Part shown: in pieces, positions 1 to 5,360 of the stretch
How positions within the stretch are numbered: the first letter of the stretch is position 1
How the letters are laid out: each line of letters starts with the position of its first letter
Origin: Halomonas halophila
GTDB lineage: Bacteria; Pseudomonadota; Gammaproteobacteria; Pseudomonadales; Halomonadaceae
Direction of reading: 5' to 3'
Assembly (NCBI GenBank): GCA_002433675.1
Contig: DJIP01000316.1
Location: forward strand, 1 to 5,360
DNA: 5,360 nt
The notes under the pieces: generated by a model
What the model was told of the DNA's origin: nothing
Seen by the model: only the letters and a program-made list of their open reading frames with translations
Databases searched by the model: none
Translations under genes and position numbers: made by a program

Positions 1-1359
1 CCCGAGGGCGGCTATCACGCCGGTCTACCCTACGACGGCACGGTGACCAGCCATGCCGGCGGGCATATCGACAACACCTTCTTCGAGGGCGAGGACGACT
101 ACGACAACTTCGAGCGCGACCAGACGATGCTGGGCTATGAGCTGGAGCACCGTTTCGGCAACGGCATCACCGCTCGCCAGAAGCTCAAGTATCTGGAATC
201 CGACGTCGAGATGGATCAGGTCTACGCCTACGGCTGGGCCAACGACACCGAGTTCAACCGCTACTACTCCGGCGCCGACGAGGATCTCGAGGCCTGGACC
301 GTGGACAACCAGCTCGAAGCCAACTTTTCCAGCGGCGGCTTCGAGCACCGGGTGCTGACCGGGTTCGACTACCAGACCCGCGAGAACGACGTGGTCTGGT
401 CCGGGGGCACCTTCCCCAATATCGACGCCTTCAACCCGAGCTACGGTGCTGGCCCCATCGGCGATATCGTCGTGACCACCCGCGAGAAGCACGAGCTCGA
501 CCAGACCGGCGTCTACCTGCAGGACCAGATCAGCTGGGATCGCTGGCACCTGACCCTGGGTGGCCGCTACGACTGGGTCGACATCGAGAACACCAACCTC
601 GATAGCGGCGACAGCTCGGATCTCGACGAAACCCAGTTCAGCGGCCGCGCAGGCCTGCTCTACGCCTTCGACAACGGCGTCTCACCCTACGCCAGCTACT
701 CGACAGCCTTCACCCCGACCAGCTTCGTCGATGCCTCCGGCGATCTGCTCGAGCCGATGGAGGGCGAGCAGGTGGAAACCGGGCTCAAGTACCAGCCGCT
801 GGGTACCCAGGACCAGTACTCCATCGCCCTGTTCCATATCACCCAGGAAAACGTGGCCACCAAGGAGCAGCCCACCGATCCGTATCGTGCCGTGGGCGAG
901 ATCGAATCCCAGGGGATCGAGCTTGAGGCGCGCACTCAGCTCACCGAGGCACTGAGCCTCCAGGCCGGCTACGCCTACACCGACATCACCTACGCCGAAA
1001 GCGATGATCCCAGCGAGGAAGGCAACGACGCCATCTACTCGCCCAAGCACATCGCCTCGGTGTGGGGCTACTACGACTTCCTCAAGGGACCGCTGGCCGG
1101 ACTCAACACCGGCCTCGGGGTGCGCTACCACGCCGATATCCAGGCCGACCGCGACAACACCAAGTCGGTCCCGGACTACACTCTGGTCGACGCCACCCTG
1201 GGCTATGACTTCAGCCAGGTCGGACTGACCAACGTCAGCGGCCGCCTCAACGTCAGCAACCTGCTGGACGAAGACTACGTGGCCTCCTGCAACTCGCTCG
1301 AATTCTGCTACTTCGGCGCCGAGCGCAGCGTCAGCGCCACCTTGAGCTATCGTTTCTAG
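1..1359 (+). CDS. TonB-dependent siderophore receptor, FhuA-like (C-terminal part, 5' end outside window)
   Basis: Reading frame 1 is open from the left edge to a TAG at 1357-1359, giving the last 452 residues; the signal peptide, TonB box and plug domain lie outside. The product is a 22-strand outer-membrane barrel that takes up ferric siderophore using TonB-ExbBD energy. FhuA-family marks are visible: a start region with G-Y-x-A-G-L-P-Y-D-G-T (residues 4-14), the SYSTAFTPTSF segment followed by L-E-P-M-E-G-E-Q-V-E-T-G-L-K-Y, a S-Q-G-I-E-L-E-A strand, SPKHIASVWGYYDF, NVSNLLDEDYVASC, a late loop with two Cys in C-N-S-L-E-F-C-Y-F-G-A-E-R, and the terminal S-Y-R-F with C-terminal Phe, the usual outer-membrane assembly signal. 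From memory it resembles the C-terminal half of E. coli FhuA, so a hydroxamate siderophore such as ferrichrome is likely, but substrate cannot be read from sequence. The loops are rich in Asp/Glu. It converges on pxpC and looks like an independent unit. Confidence 0.93.
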   Translation, partial: PEGGYHAGLPYDGTVTSHAGGHIDNTFFEGEDDYDNFERDQTMLGYELEHRFGNGITARQKLKYLESDVEMDQVYAYGWANDTEFNRYYSGADEDLEAWTVDNQLEANFSSGGFEHRVLTGFDYQTRENDVVWSGGTFPNIDAFNPSYGAGPIGDIVVTTREKHELDQTGVYLQDQISWDRWHLTLGGRYDWVDIENTNLDSGDSSDLDETQFSGRAGLLYAFDNGVSPYASYSTAFTPTSFVDASGDLLEPMEGEQVETGLKYQPLGTQDQYSIALFHITQENVATKEQPTDPYRAVGEIESQGIELEARTQLTEALSLQAGYAYTDITYAESDDPSEEGNDAIYSPKHIASVWGYYDFLKGPLAGLNTGLGVRYHADIQADRDNTKSVPDYTLVDATLGYDFSQVGLTNVSGRLNVSNLLDEDYVASCNSLEFCYFGAERSVSATLSYRF

Positions 1360-1379
1360 CCACTGACCCAAATGAAGGA

Positions 1380-1409
1380 AAAGCGCCCCGTCCATGAACG
1401 GGGCGCTTT
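1380..1409. terminator. Bidirectional intrinsic terminator between convergent genes
   Basis: A perfect 12-bp inverted repeat (arms 1380-1391 and 1398-1409, AAAGCGCCCCGT and its complement) encloses a 6-nt loop. The GC core is flanked by AAA on the left and TTT on the right, so it has the form of a terminator on both strands. The T-tract is short (TTT, then GCGTTT). It lies 20 bp after the receptor stop and about 80 bp beyond the pxpC stop on the other strand, exactly where a shared terminator is expected. Confidence 0.85.
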
Positions 1410-1491
1410 GCGTTTCGGCCCGACCGCTATCCTCGCCTGCTGCTGCACCGGAATCCGCAGCAAGGCCTTGTTGGTGGGCAGTCCACCGCTC

Positions 1492-2457
1492 CTACTCCCA
1501 ACGCGCCAGCTGCCGCAGATGGTCATCGCGGGCGCGCTCCGGCGACACCGGCACCAAGTGCACCTCGGTGCAGGGCAGGCACTGGGCCAGGCGGGCGCAG
1601 GCCAGCGGGGTCAGTCCCCCCAGGCGGGGGTAGCCGCCGATGGTCTGGCGGTCGTTCATCAGGATGATCGGCTGGCCGTCCGGCGGTACCTGCACCGCCC
1701 CCAGCGGAATGCCCTCTGACACCATGCCGCTCATGCTGCCCTCGAGGCGTGGCCCGGTCAGGCGAATCCCCATGCGATCGGCACGCTGATCCAGCGTCCA
1801 GACGTCATTGAAGGCGCGATACAGGCTGGTGCCCGAGAAGCTCGCGATCTGGGCCCCGGGCACCAGCGACAGCGCCAGCGGCCCGTCGCTTGCCGTGACC
1901 AGAGCCCCCGGCTCCCCATCGCCATTCCGCTGCCCCGAATCCGCGTCCCGCCGCGGCAGACGACGATCCGTGGTCGAAGGCCGATCCTGCCTTGGCGTCA
2001 GCACGTCGCCCTGGGCCAGCGGCTTGCCGAAACCGTCGAGGCCACCGAGCCCTTCACGCACGGTGCTCGTGACGCTGCCCATGATGGCGCTCGCCTCGAT
2101 CCCGCCCGGCAGCGCCAGATAGGCGCGCAGACCGCTTTTCGGGCGTTCGAACACCAGCCGCTGGCCACGCTTGAGCGTTACCGGCTCCGCCAGGGCCAGG
2201 GGTTCGCCGTCCAGGGTCGCGCCCAGGTCGGCCCCGGCCAGCGCCACGCTCACGTCGGCCTCGGCCACCAGCGCAAGGCCGCCCACCATGATCTCGATGC
2301 CGGGGGAGTCCGGGGCGTTGCCCAGTAGCCAGTTGGCCCAGCCCAATGCCACCCAGTCCATGGCACCGCCCTGGGTCACGCCCAGATGGCGCACACCCTG
2401 GCGGCCACCGTCGACCACCAGCGCCAGGGGACCTGCGCGTTCCACCTTGAGACTCAT
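1492..2457 (-). CDS. pxpC: 5-oxoprolinase subunit PxpC (biotin-dependent carboxyltransferase-like, KipA/YbgK family)
   Basis: This is a subunit of the cytoplasmic ATP-dependent 5-oxoprolinase, which converts 5-oxo-L-proline, ATP and water to L-glutamate, ADP and phosphate. The 321 residues are near the usual family length of about 310-330. Family motifs appear in order: V-T-Q-G-G-A-M-D-W (28-35), A-N-W-L-L-G-N (41-47), the L-A-L-P-G-G-I turn (114-120), D-R-M-G-I-R-L (227-233), Q-V-P-P-D-G-Q-P-I (256-264), M-N-D-R-Q-T-I-G-G-Y-P (267-277) and a final L-A-Q strand. Residues 155-192 form a polar Arg/Asp/Gly-rich linker between the two halves that looks longer than usual. The ATG at 2457 overlaps the pxpB stop (ATGA) and has GAGGAG eight bases upstream, so the start is secure and translation is probably coupled. 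It is the last gene of the operon. Despite the carboxyltransferase-like fold name, the pxpABC context makes 5-oxoprolinase the best call. Confidence 0.93.
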   Translation of the reverse strand: MSLKVERAGPLALVVDGGRQGVRHLGVTQGGAMDWVALGWANWLLGNAPDSPGIEIMVGGLALVAEADVSVALAGADLGATLDGEPLALAEPVTLKRGQRLVFERPKSGLRAYLALPGGIEASAIMGSVTSTVREGLGGLDGFGKPLAQGDVLTPRQDRPSTTDRRLPRRDADSGQRNGDGEPGALVTASDGPLALSLVPGAQIASFSGTSLYRAFNDVWTLDQRADRMGIRLTGPRLEGSMSGMVSEGIPLGAVQVPPDGQPIILMNDRQTIGGYPRLGGLTPLACARLAQCLPCTEVHLVPVSPERARDDHLRQLARWE

Positions 2458-3176
2458 GCGCCGCTCTCCTCGGCCGGGGGTTGGGGGGTGGTGTCGCCGC
2501 CCTGCGACTCGAAGGTGGCGCGGTCGATGGCCACAAAGCGCACACGATCGCCGGGCTTGAACAGGGTGTAACCCTCGCGCTCGCGATCGAACAGCCGGGT
2601 AGCGGTGCGCCCGATCAGGTTCCAGCCGCCAGGCGACGGCGCCGGATAGACGGCGGTCTGGCGATCGGCGATGCCGACGCTGCCCGCGGCCACCTTCTGG
2701 CGCGGGGTCTTCAGCCGCGGCGTCGCCAGGGTGTCCTCGACCAGCCCCATGAAGCCGTAGCCGGGGGCAAACCCCAGCGCGAACACACTGTAGTCGTGGG
2801 CGCAGTGCCGCTCGATGACCTGATCGGCGGTGATGCCTGCGCGCTGAGCGATCAGCTCAAGCTCAGGGCCGACGCTTGCGTCGTACCACACCGGGATCTC
2901 GTGCAGGCTGCCGTCCTCCGTCGCCCGGGGCGAAAGGCTCGCCAGGGCCTCACCGAGGCGCGCTCGCGCCTCGCCAAGCGACAACCTGCGGATATCTATC
3001 TGCACCAGCACCGTGGTATAGGACGGCACCACCTCCAGGGCATCCTCGCCCAGCCGCTCGCGGATGGCGTCCACCGCCGCCAGCACCCAGGGCATATGCG
3101 ACTCGTCGATGGCGTCGAACAGCCGCACGATCAGGCTATCGAAGGCCACCGTCTCCAAGCGTGGGCTCGGCGTCAT
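2454..3176 (-). CDS. pxpB: 5-oxoprolinase subunit PxpB (KipI/YbgJ, allophanate hydrolase subunit 1 fold)
   Basis: This is the second 5-oxoprolinase subunit, 240 residues, and is expected to act as a complex with PxpC and PxpA. The KipI-type N-terminal domain runs from about 8 to 85 ([10 protein letters not shown], then V-P-S-Y-T-T-V-L-V). The catalytic-type domain carries E-I-P-V-W-Y-D (93-99), [10 protein letters not shown] (135-144), the long family signature [14 protein letters not shown] (157-170), Q-T-A-V-Y-P (173-178), [11 protein letters not shown] (181-191), and the closing K-P-G-D-R-V-R-F (207-214). The last 15 residues are a polar, Pro/Glu-rich tail. The ATG at 3176 overlaps the pxpA stop by ATGA, with a GGAGG just upstream at a short spacing, supporting translational coupling. 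KipI of Bacillus also inhibits a sporulation kinase, but no such kinase context is seen here. Confidence 0.94.
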   Translation of the reverse strand: MTPSPRLETVAFDSLIVRLFDAIDESHMPWVLAAVDAIRERLGEDALEVVPSYTTVLVQIDIRRLSLGEARARLGEALASLSPRATEDGSLHEIPVWYDASVGPELELIAQRAGITADQVIERHCAHDYSVFALGFAPGYGFMGLVEDTLATPRLKTPRQKVAAGSVGIADRQTAVYPAPSPGGWNLIGRTATRLFDREREGYTLFKPGDRVRFVAIDRATFESQGGDTTPQPPAEESGA

Positions 3177-3925
3177 GCCCCCTCCAGCTGGTCGAAGGCC
3201 TCGCGGATGGCGCGCACCGCCGCCACCGAACTCTCGTTATCGCCGTGCACGCACAGGGTATCGGCGGGAAGGACCAGTTTGGTGCCGTCGCGGGCGGTCA
3301 GCGCCTCGCCCCGGGCCAGGGTCACCGCCTGGCCGACGATGGTGTCCTCATCGTGATGCACCGCGTCTGGCTCACGCCGGGACACCAGCCGACCTTCACC
3401 GTCATAGGCACGGTCGGCGAATACCTCGAACCACAGGCTGACGCCCTCCTCCTCGGCCAGCGCCCTCACACCGGCGGTGTCGGCGGTGGACATCACCAAC
3501 AGCGGCAGGCTCTCGTCATAGGCCTTGACCGCGCGCATGGTGGCGCGCAGCAATGTCATGTTGGTGGCCATGTCGTTGTAGAGCGCGCCATGGGGTTTGA
3601 CGTAGCCGACCCTGGTGCCCTCGGCACGACAGACGCCGTCGAGTGCGCCGATCTGGTAGAGCAGCAGGTTCTCGGCTTCGCTCGGGGACACCGCCAGGCT
3701 TCGCCGGCCAAAGCCCACCAGGTCGGGATAGCCGGGGTGAGCGCCGACCAGCACCTCATTGGCCACGGCGTAGCCGACGGTGCGTCGCATCACGTCAGGG
3801 TCACCGGCGTGGAAGCCGCAGGCGATGTTGGCGCAGTCGATATAGGGCATCACGTCGGCGTCACGGCCCATCTTCCAGGCACCAAAGCTCTCGCCAACGT
3901 CGCAGTTGAGTCGGGGTATCGGCAT
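3173..3925 (-). CDS. pxpA: 5-oxoprolinase subunit PxpA (LamB/YcsF family)
   Basis: This is the first gene of the operon and the LamB/YcsF subunit of 5-oxoprolinase, a TIM-barrel-like protein. From the ATG at 3925 it has 250 residues, matching the family's usual length of about 245-255. Motifs are [10 protein letters not shown] (6-15), [12 protein letters not shown] (32-43), G-A-H-P-G-Y-P-D (61-68), [10 protein letters not shown] (108-117), E-V-F-A-D-R-A-Y (167-174) and C-V-H-G-D-N (225-230); these Asp, His and Lys residues are the conserved polar set of the family. The ATG at 3925 is preferred because AGAGG stands eight bases upstream and the conserved region begins only five residues in. An in-frame TTG at 3946 would add seven residues, but its AGAGG is only three bases away. 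The gene is divergent from the VOC gene across a 326-bp region. Confidence 0.94.
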   Translation of the reverse strand: MPIPRLNCDVGESFGAWKMGRDADVMPYIDCANIACGFHAGDPDVMRRTVGYAVANEVLVGAHPGYPDLVGFGRRSLAVSPSEAENLLLYQIGALDGVCRAEGTRVGYVKPHGALYNDMATNMTLLRATMRAVKAYDESLPLLVMSTADTAGVRALAEEEGVSLWFEVFADRAYDGEGRLVSRREPDAVHHDEDTIVGQAVTLARGEALTARDGTKLVLPADTLCVHGDNESSVAAVRAIREAFDQLEGA

Positions 3926-3933
3926 GGGGGCAG

Positions 3934-3938
3934 CCTCT
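3934..3938 (-). promoter_or_regulatory. Shine-Dalgarno site that decides the pxpA start
   Basis: AGAGG on the minus strand lies eight bases before the ATG at 3925, a normal distance. It is the tail of the last unit of the tandem repeat array. The previous unit carries an identical AGAGG at 3950-3954, but that one is only three bases from the alternative TTG at 3946. Confidence 0.6.
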
Positions 3939-4004
3939 GTTGTCAACGTCCTCTGGTGAACGTTCGTAGGCGACGTTCGCTAGTGGACGTTCGGTGGTTA
4001 ACGA
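3934..4004 (-). repeat. Array of about five degenerate 14-bp tandem repeats in the pxpA upstream region
   Basis: On the minus strand, reading toward pxpA, the units are: TCGTTAACCACCGA (3991-4004), ACGTCCACTAGCGA (3977-3990), ACGTCGCCTACGA (3964-3976), ACGTTCACCAGAGG (3950-3963) and ACGTTGACAACAGAGG (3934-3949). Lengths are 14, 14, 13, 14 and 16 bp. The common core is ACGT at the start, a C-A-C/C-C-T-A middle and a purine-rich end. Three junctions create an exact CGAACGT. An 8-bp palindrome GAACGTTC sits at 3958-3965. The position directly before the gene suggests binding sites for a regulator or a leader element, but no protein is identified, and the first unit is the least certain. Confidence 0.6.
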
Positions 4005-4046
4005 ACCTGTTATTGTCGCCTTCCGCTGTCTTCTGTTGCCATCGTG

Positions 4047-4070
4047 GCGTCCAGCGAGCGCTCCGGACGC
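4047..4070. other. Small inverted repeat in the divergent region
   Basis: Perfect 6-bp arms GCGTCC (4047-4052) and GGACGC (4065-4070) enclose 12 bases, of which AGC/GCT can form a further 3-bp stem with a GAGC tetraloop. On the plus strand it is followed by TTT. It could be a hairpin in a pxpA leader transcript or an operator. The stem is too short and the T-run too poor for a confident terminator. Confidence 0.3.
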
Positions 4071-4184
4071 TTTCCTACGAGCCTTTTCGCGGATGCTCCG
4101 ATCGCGTTGCTGGGCGCCACAGAAAATCCTCTTCTCAGTTGAATCTAACGCCCGAGTCGATTCCCTACAAATTCGGCAATAAGA

Positions 4185-4214
4185 TTGACGCCACGATCCT
4201 CCCCGGCCAAGAAT
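4185..4214 (+). promoter_or_regulatory. Candidate sigma70 promoter for the VOC gene
   Basis: TTGACG at 4185-4190 matches the -35 consensus in five of six bases, and AAGAAT at 4209-4214 matches the -10 in four of six, with an 18-bp spacer. Transcription would begin near 4221, leaving a leader of about 30 bases before the start at 4252. The stretch from about 4135 to 4250 is more AT-rich than its surroundings, which fits a promoter zone. A GTGA-TAG-TCAC inverted repeat (4217-4227) lies at the expected transcription start. The -10 is weak, so this is only a candidate. Confidence 0.35.
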
Positions 4215-4251
4215 CAGTGATAGTCACCTTCACTTACTCCGGAGTTTCCCC

Positions 4252-4689
4252 ATGGCCGTCAGCGATCCCTTCCATCTTGCCATTCAGGTCCGTGATATCG
4301 ACGAGGCCCGCGAGTTCTATGGCAACTTTCTCGGCTGCCCCGAAGGCCGCAGCTCCGAGTCCTGGGTCGACTTCGACCTCTACGGCCATCAGTTCGTCTG
4401 CCACCTGAACGCCGGTCTCAAGGACGCCGCCGACGCTGCCCACAAGAACCCGGTGGACGGCCACGGTGTGCCGGTGCCGCACTTCGGCGTGGTACTGGAA
4501 ATGGACGCCTGGGAGGCCCTGGCCGACAAGCTCAAGTCACACGGCGTCACCTTCGAGATCGAACCCTACATCCGCTTCAAGGGCGAGCCCGGCGAGCAGG
4601 CCACCATGTTCTTCAAGGACCCGTCCGGCAACGCCCTGGAGTTCAAGGCGTTCAAGGATCGCGAAAGCCAGCTGTTCAAGAAGGCCTGA
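4252..4689 (+). CDS. VOC family protein (glyoxalase/extradiol dioxygenase fold), function unknown
   Basis: This is a 145-residue protein containing two beta-alpha-beta-beta-beta modules of the vicinal oxygen chelate fold, cytoplasmic with no signal peptide. The first module starts [10 protein letters not shown] (7-16) with [11 protein letters not shown] (18-28). The second starts P-H-F-G-V-V-L (76-82) and ends [11 protein letters not shown] (122-132). Expected metal ligands of the family are His8, a residue on the G-H-Q-F-V-C-H strand (Gln47 or His51), His77 and Glu130, so a divalent-metal enzyme is likely. The ATG at 4252 has CGGAG seven bases upstream. It is the first gene of a plus-strand unit followed 131 bp later by a TRAP binding protein, and divergent from pxpA. 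VOC proteins include lyases, dioxygenases, epimerases and resistance proteins; the sequence alone does not choose between them. Confidence 0.88.
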   Translation: MAVSDPFHLAIQVRDIDEAREFYGNFLGCPEGRSSESWVDFDLYGHQFVCHLNAGLKDAADAAHKNPVDGHGVPVPHFGVVLEMDAWEALADKLKSHGVTFEIEPYIRFKGEPGEQATMFFKDPSGNALEFKAFKDRESQLFKKA

Positions 4690-4696
4690 GGGCCCT

Positions 4697-4747
4697 GCGG
4701 CGTCGGCGAGTCGGCTTGATCTTCAACGCCATCCTGTCCGACGCTGC
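4697..4747 (+). other. Nested stem-loop in the spacer before the TRAP binding-protein gene
   Basis: Outer arms 4697-4706 and 4738-4747 pair over 10 bp (nine Watson-Crick pairs and one G-U). Inside, 4713-4719 (GGCTTGA) pairs with 4723-4730 (TCAA, a bulged C, then GCC) around a TCT loop. No T-run follows, so it does not look like a simple terminator. Such a structure could separate expression of the VOC gene from the downstream transporter gene by mRNA processing or stability. That role is inferred. Confidence 0.4.
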
Positions 4748-4770
4748 ATAGCCAGACTGATACCTCCATC

Positions 4771-4782
4771 ACGACACGTCGT
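4771..4782. promoter_or_regulatory. 12-bp palindrome upstream of the TRAP binding-protein gene
   Basis: ACGAC (4771-4775) and GTCGT (4778-4782) form a perfect 5-bp inverted repeat around AC, 38 bases before the start codon and followed by TTTTC. The size suits a small operator half-site pair, but a chance match is possible. No convincing promoter hexamers were found close by. Confidence 0.2.
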
Positions 4783-4820
4783 TTTCACAACCACGTTTCT
4801 ACAACAACAAGGTAGGCATC

Positions 4821-5360
4821 ATGACGCGATACTCCTCCCTGGGGCTGGCCGTTGCCGTGGCCACACTCTCCACCGCCACTGCGGTCAGCAGCGCCCAGGC
4901 CGCCGAATGGAACCTGGCAACGCCCTACGGGGATGCCAGCTTCCACACCGTGAACACCAAGCAGTTCGCCGAGGACGTGCGCGAGGCCACCGATGGCGAG
5001 CTCGACATCACCGTGCACTCCGGCGGTTCGCTGATCAGCCACGGCGAGATCAAGCCATCGGTGCGCCGCGGCACCGTCCAGGCAGGCGAGATCTTCATGT
5101 CGATCCTGTCCAACGAGTCGCCGGTGTTCGAGCTGGACACCCTGCCGGGCCTCGCCGGCAGCTACGATGAAGCCTGGGAGCTGTGGCAGGCGAGCAAGCC
5201 GGTGATCGAGGAGCTATTAGCCGAGCAGGGCATGAAGCCGCTGTACGCGGTGCCCTGGCCATCACAGGGCATCTACACCGATTTCGAATTGAACGACCCC
5301 GCCCAGTTCGAAGGCCTCAGGGTACGAGCGCCCAATATCAATACCCAGCGCCTGACCGAG
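4821..5360 (+). CDS. TRAP transporter periplasmic substrate-binding protein, DctP type (3' end outside window)
   Basis: The frame is open from the ATG at 4821 to the right edge, giving 180 residues of a protein that normally has about 330. AAGG stands eight bases upstream. A clear Sec signal peptide is present: positively charged M-T-R, a hydrophobic stretch L-G-L-A-V-A-V-A-T-L, and likely cleavage after S-A-Q-A (residue 27) before A-E-W-N-L-A-T. The mature protein follows the DctP pattern: F-A-E-D-V-R-E-A-T-D-G-E-L-D-I-T-V-H, then G-G-S-L-I and I-K-P-S-V-R-R-G-T-V-Q-A-G-E, then F-E-G-L-R-V-R-A-P with Arg169 of the precursor as the conserved residue that binds the ligand carboxylate. The membrane subunits (DctQ, DctM) would be expected downstream. 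The ligand is an organic acid; adjacency to pxpABC makes pyroglutamate worth testing, though this is not shown by the sequence. Confidence 0.92.
   Translation, partial: MTRYSSLGLAVAVATLSTATAVSSAQAAEWNLATPYGDASFHTVNTKQFAEDVREATDGELDITVHSGGSLISHGEIKPSVRRGTVQAGEIFMSILSNESPVFELDTLPGLAGSYDEAWELWQASKPVIEELLAEQGMKPLYAVPWPSQGIYTDFELNDPAQFEGLRVRAPNINTQRLTE

Noticed and set aside
25..549. A 174-codon minus-strand open frame opposite the receptor gene.
   Set aside because: Val/Gly/Ala-rich translation without motifs, fully inside a well-supported receptor gene; it is a codon-bias shadow.
682..1395. A 237-codon minus-strand open frame opposite the receptor's C-terminal part.
   Set aside because: It covers the region encoding clear FhuA-like barrel motifs, its own translation has no recognisable family, and its start region lies in the terminator stem-loop.
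1473..1487. A short inverted repeat (GGTGG and CCACC) just after the pxpC stop, considered as a second terminator.
   Set aside because: Only five base pairs with no T-run on the relevant strand; the 12-bp stem at 1380-1409 is a far better terminator.
3941..3946. A perfect TTGACA on the minus strand just upstream of pxpA, resembling a -35 box.
   Set aside because: A matching -10 would fall inside the pxpA coding region, after the start codon, so it cannot drive that gene from its proper start.
3934..4004. The repeat array considered as a CRISPR or replication iteron cluster.
   Set aside because: Units are 13-16 bp with no unique spacers, there are no cas or replication initiator genes nearby, and the setting is a chromosomal metabolic operon.
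3994..4182. A 62-codon plus-strand frame in the divergent region.
   Set aside because: No ribosome binding site, no recognisable motif, and it overlaps the repeat array and the hairpin; more likely non-coding.
2876..4408. A 510-codon plus-strand open frame opposite pxpA and pxpB, extending through the divergent region.
   Set aside because: It is antisense to two confidently identified genes, its translation is rich in Arg, Pro, Gly and Ala with no family motif, and it runs into the VOC gene. Long stop-free antisense frames are common in GC-rich DNA.

Overview
This GC-rich window reads like a gammaproteobacterial chromosome. Acidic proteins (many Asp/Glu in the outer-membrane receptor loops and the solute-binding protein), a DctP-type TRAP receptor and the codon use suggest a moderate halophile of the Halomonas type. 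That placement is inference; the window contains no rRNA or marker gene.

Layout. (1) Positions 1-1359, plus strand: the C-terminal barrel of a FhuA-like TonB-dependent siderophore receptor, cut by the left edge. (2) Positions 1360-1491: a convergent intergenic gap holding a perfect 12-bp stem-loop that can end transcripts from both sides. (3) Positions 3925 down to 1492, minus strand: a compact pxpA-pxpB-pxpC operon encoding the prokaryotic ATP-dependent 5-oxoprolinase. Each gene start overlaps the previous stop by ATGA. (4) Positions 3926-4251: a divergent regulatory region. It has an array of about five degenerate 14-bp tandem repeats directly next to pxpA, a small hairpin, and a candidate sigma70 promoter facing the other way. 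(5) Positions 4252-4689, plus strand: a small single-domain VOC (glyoxalase/dioxygenase fold) protein. (6) Positions 4690-4820: an intercistronic spacer with a nested inverted-repeat structure and a 12-bp palindrome. (7) Positions 4821-5360, plus strand: the first 180 codons of a TRAP transporter periplasmic binding protein, running off the right edge.

How the genes may work together. PxpABC hydrolyses 5-oxoproline (pyroglutamate) to glutamate. A TRAP receptor divergently placed across a shared control region is a reasonable candidate for importing the same compound or a related carboxylate. Some DctP-type receptors, such as Bordetella pertussis DctP6 and DctP7, are known to bind pyroglutamate. 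This link is a hypothesis from gene context. The VOC enzyme's role is unknown. The siderophore receptor appears to be a separate unit.

I found no complete undescribed system, mobile element, CRISPR array, tRNA or rRNA. The least ordinary sequence is the tandem-repeat array in front of pxpA and the structured spacer in front of the TRAP receptor.
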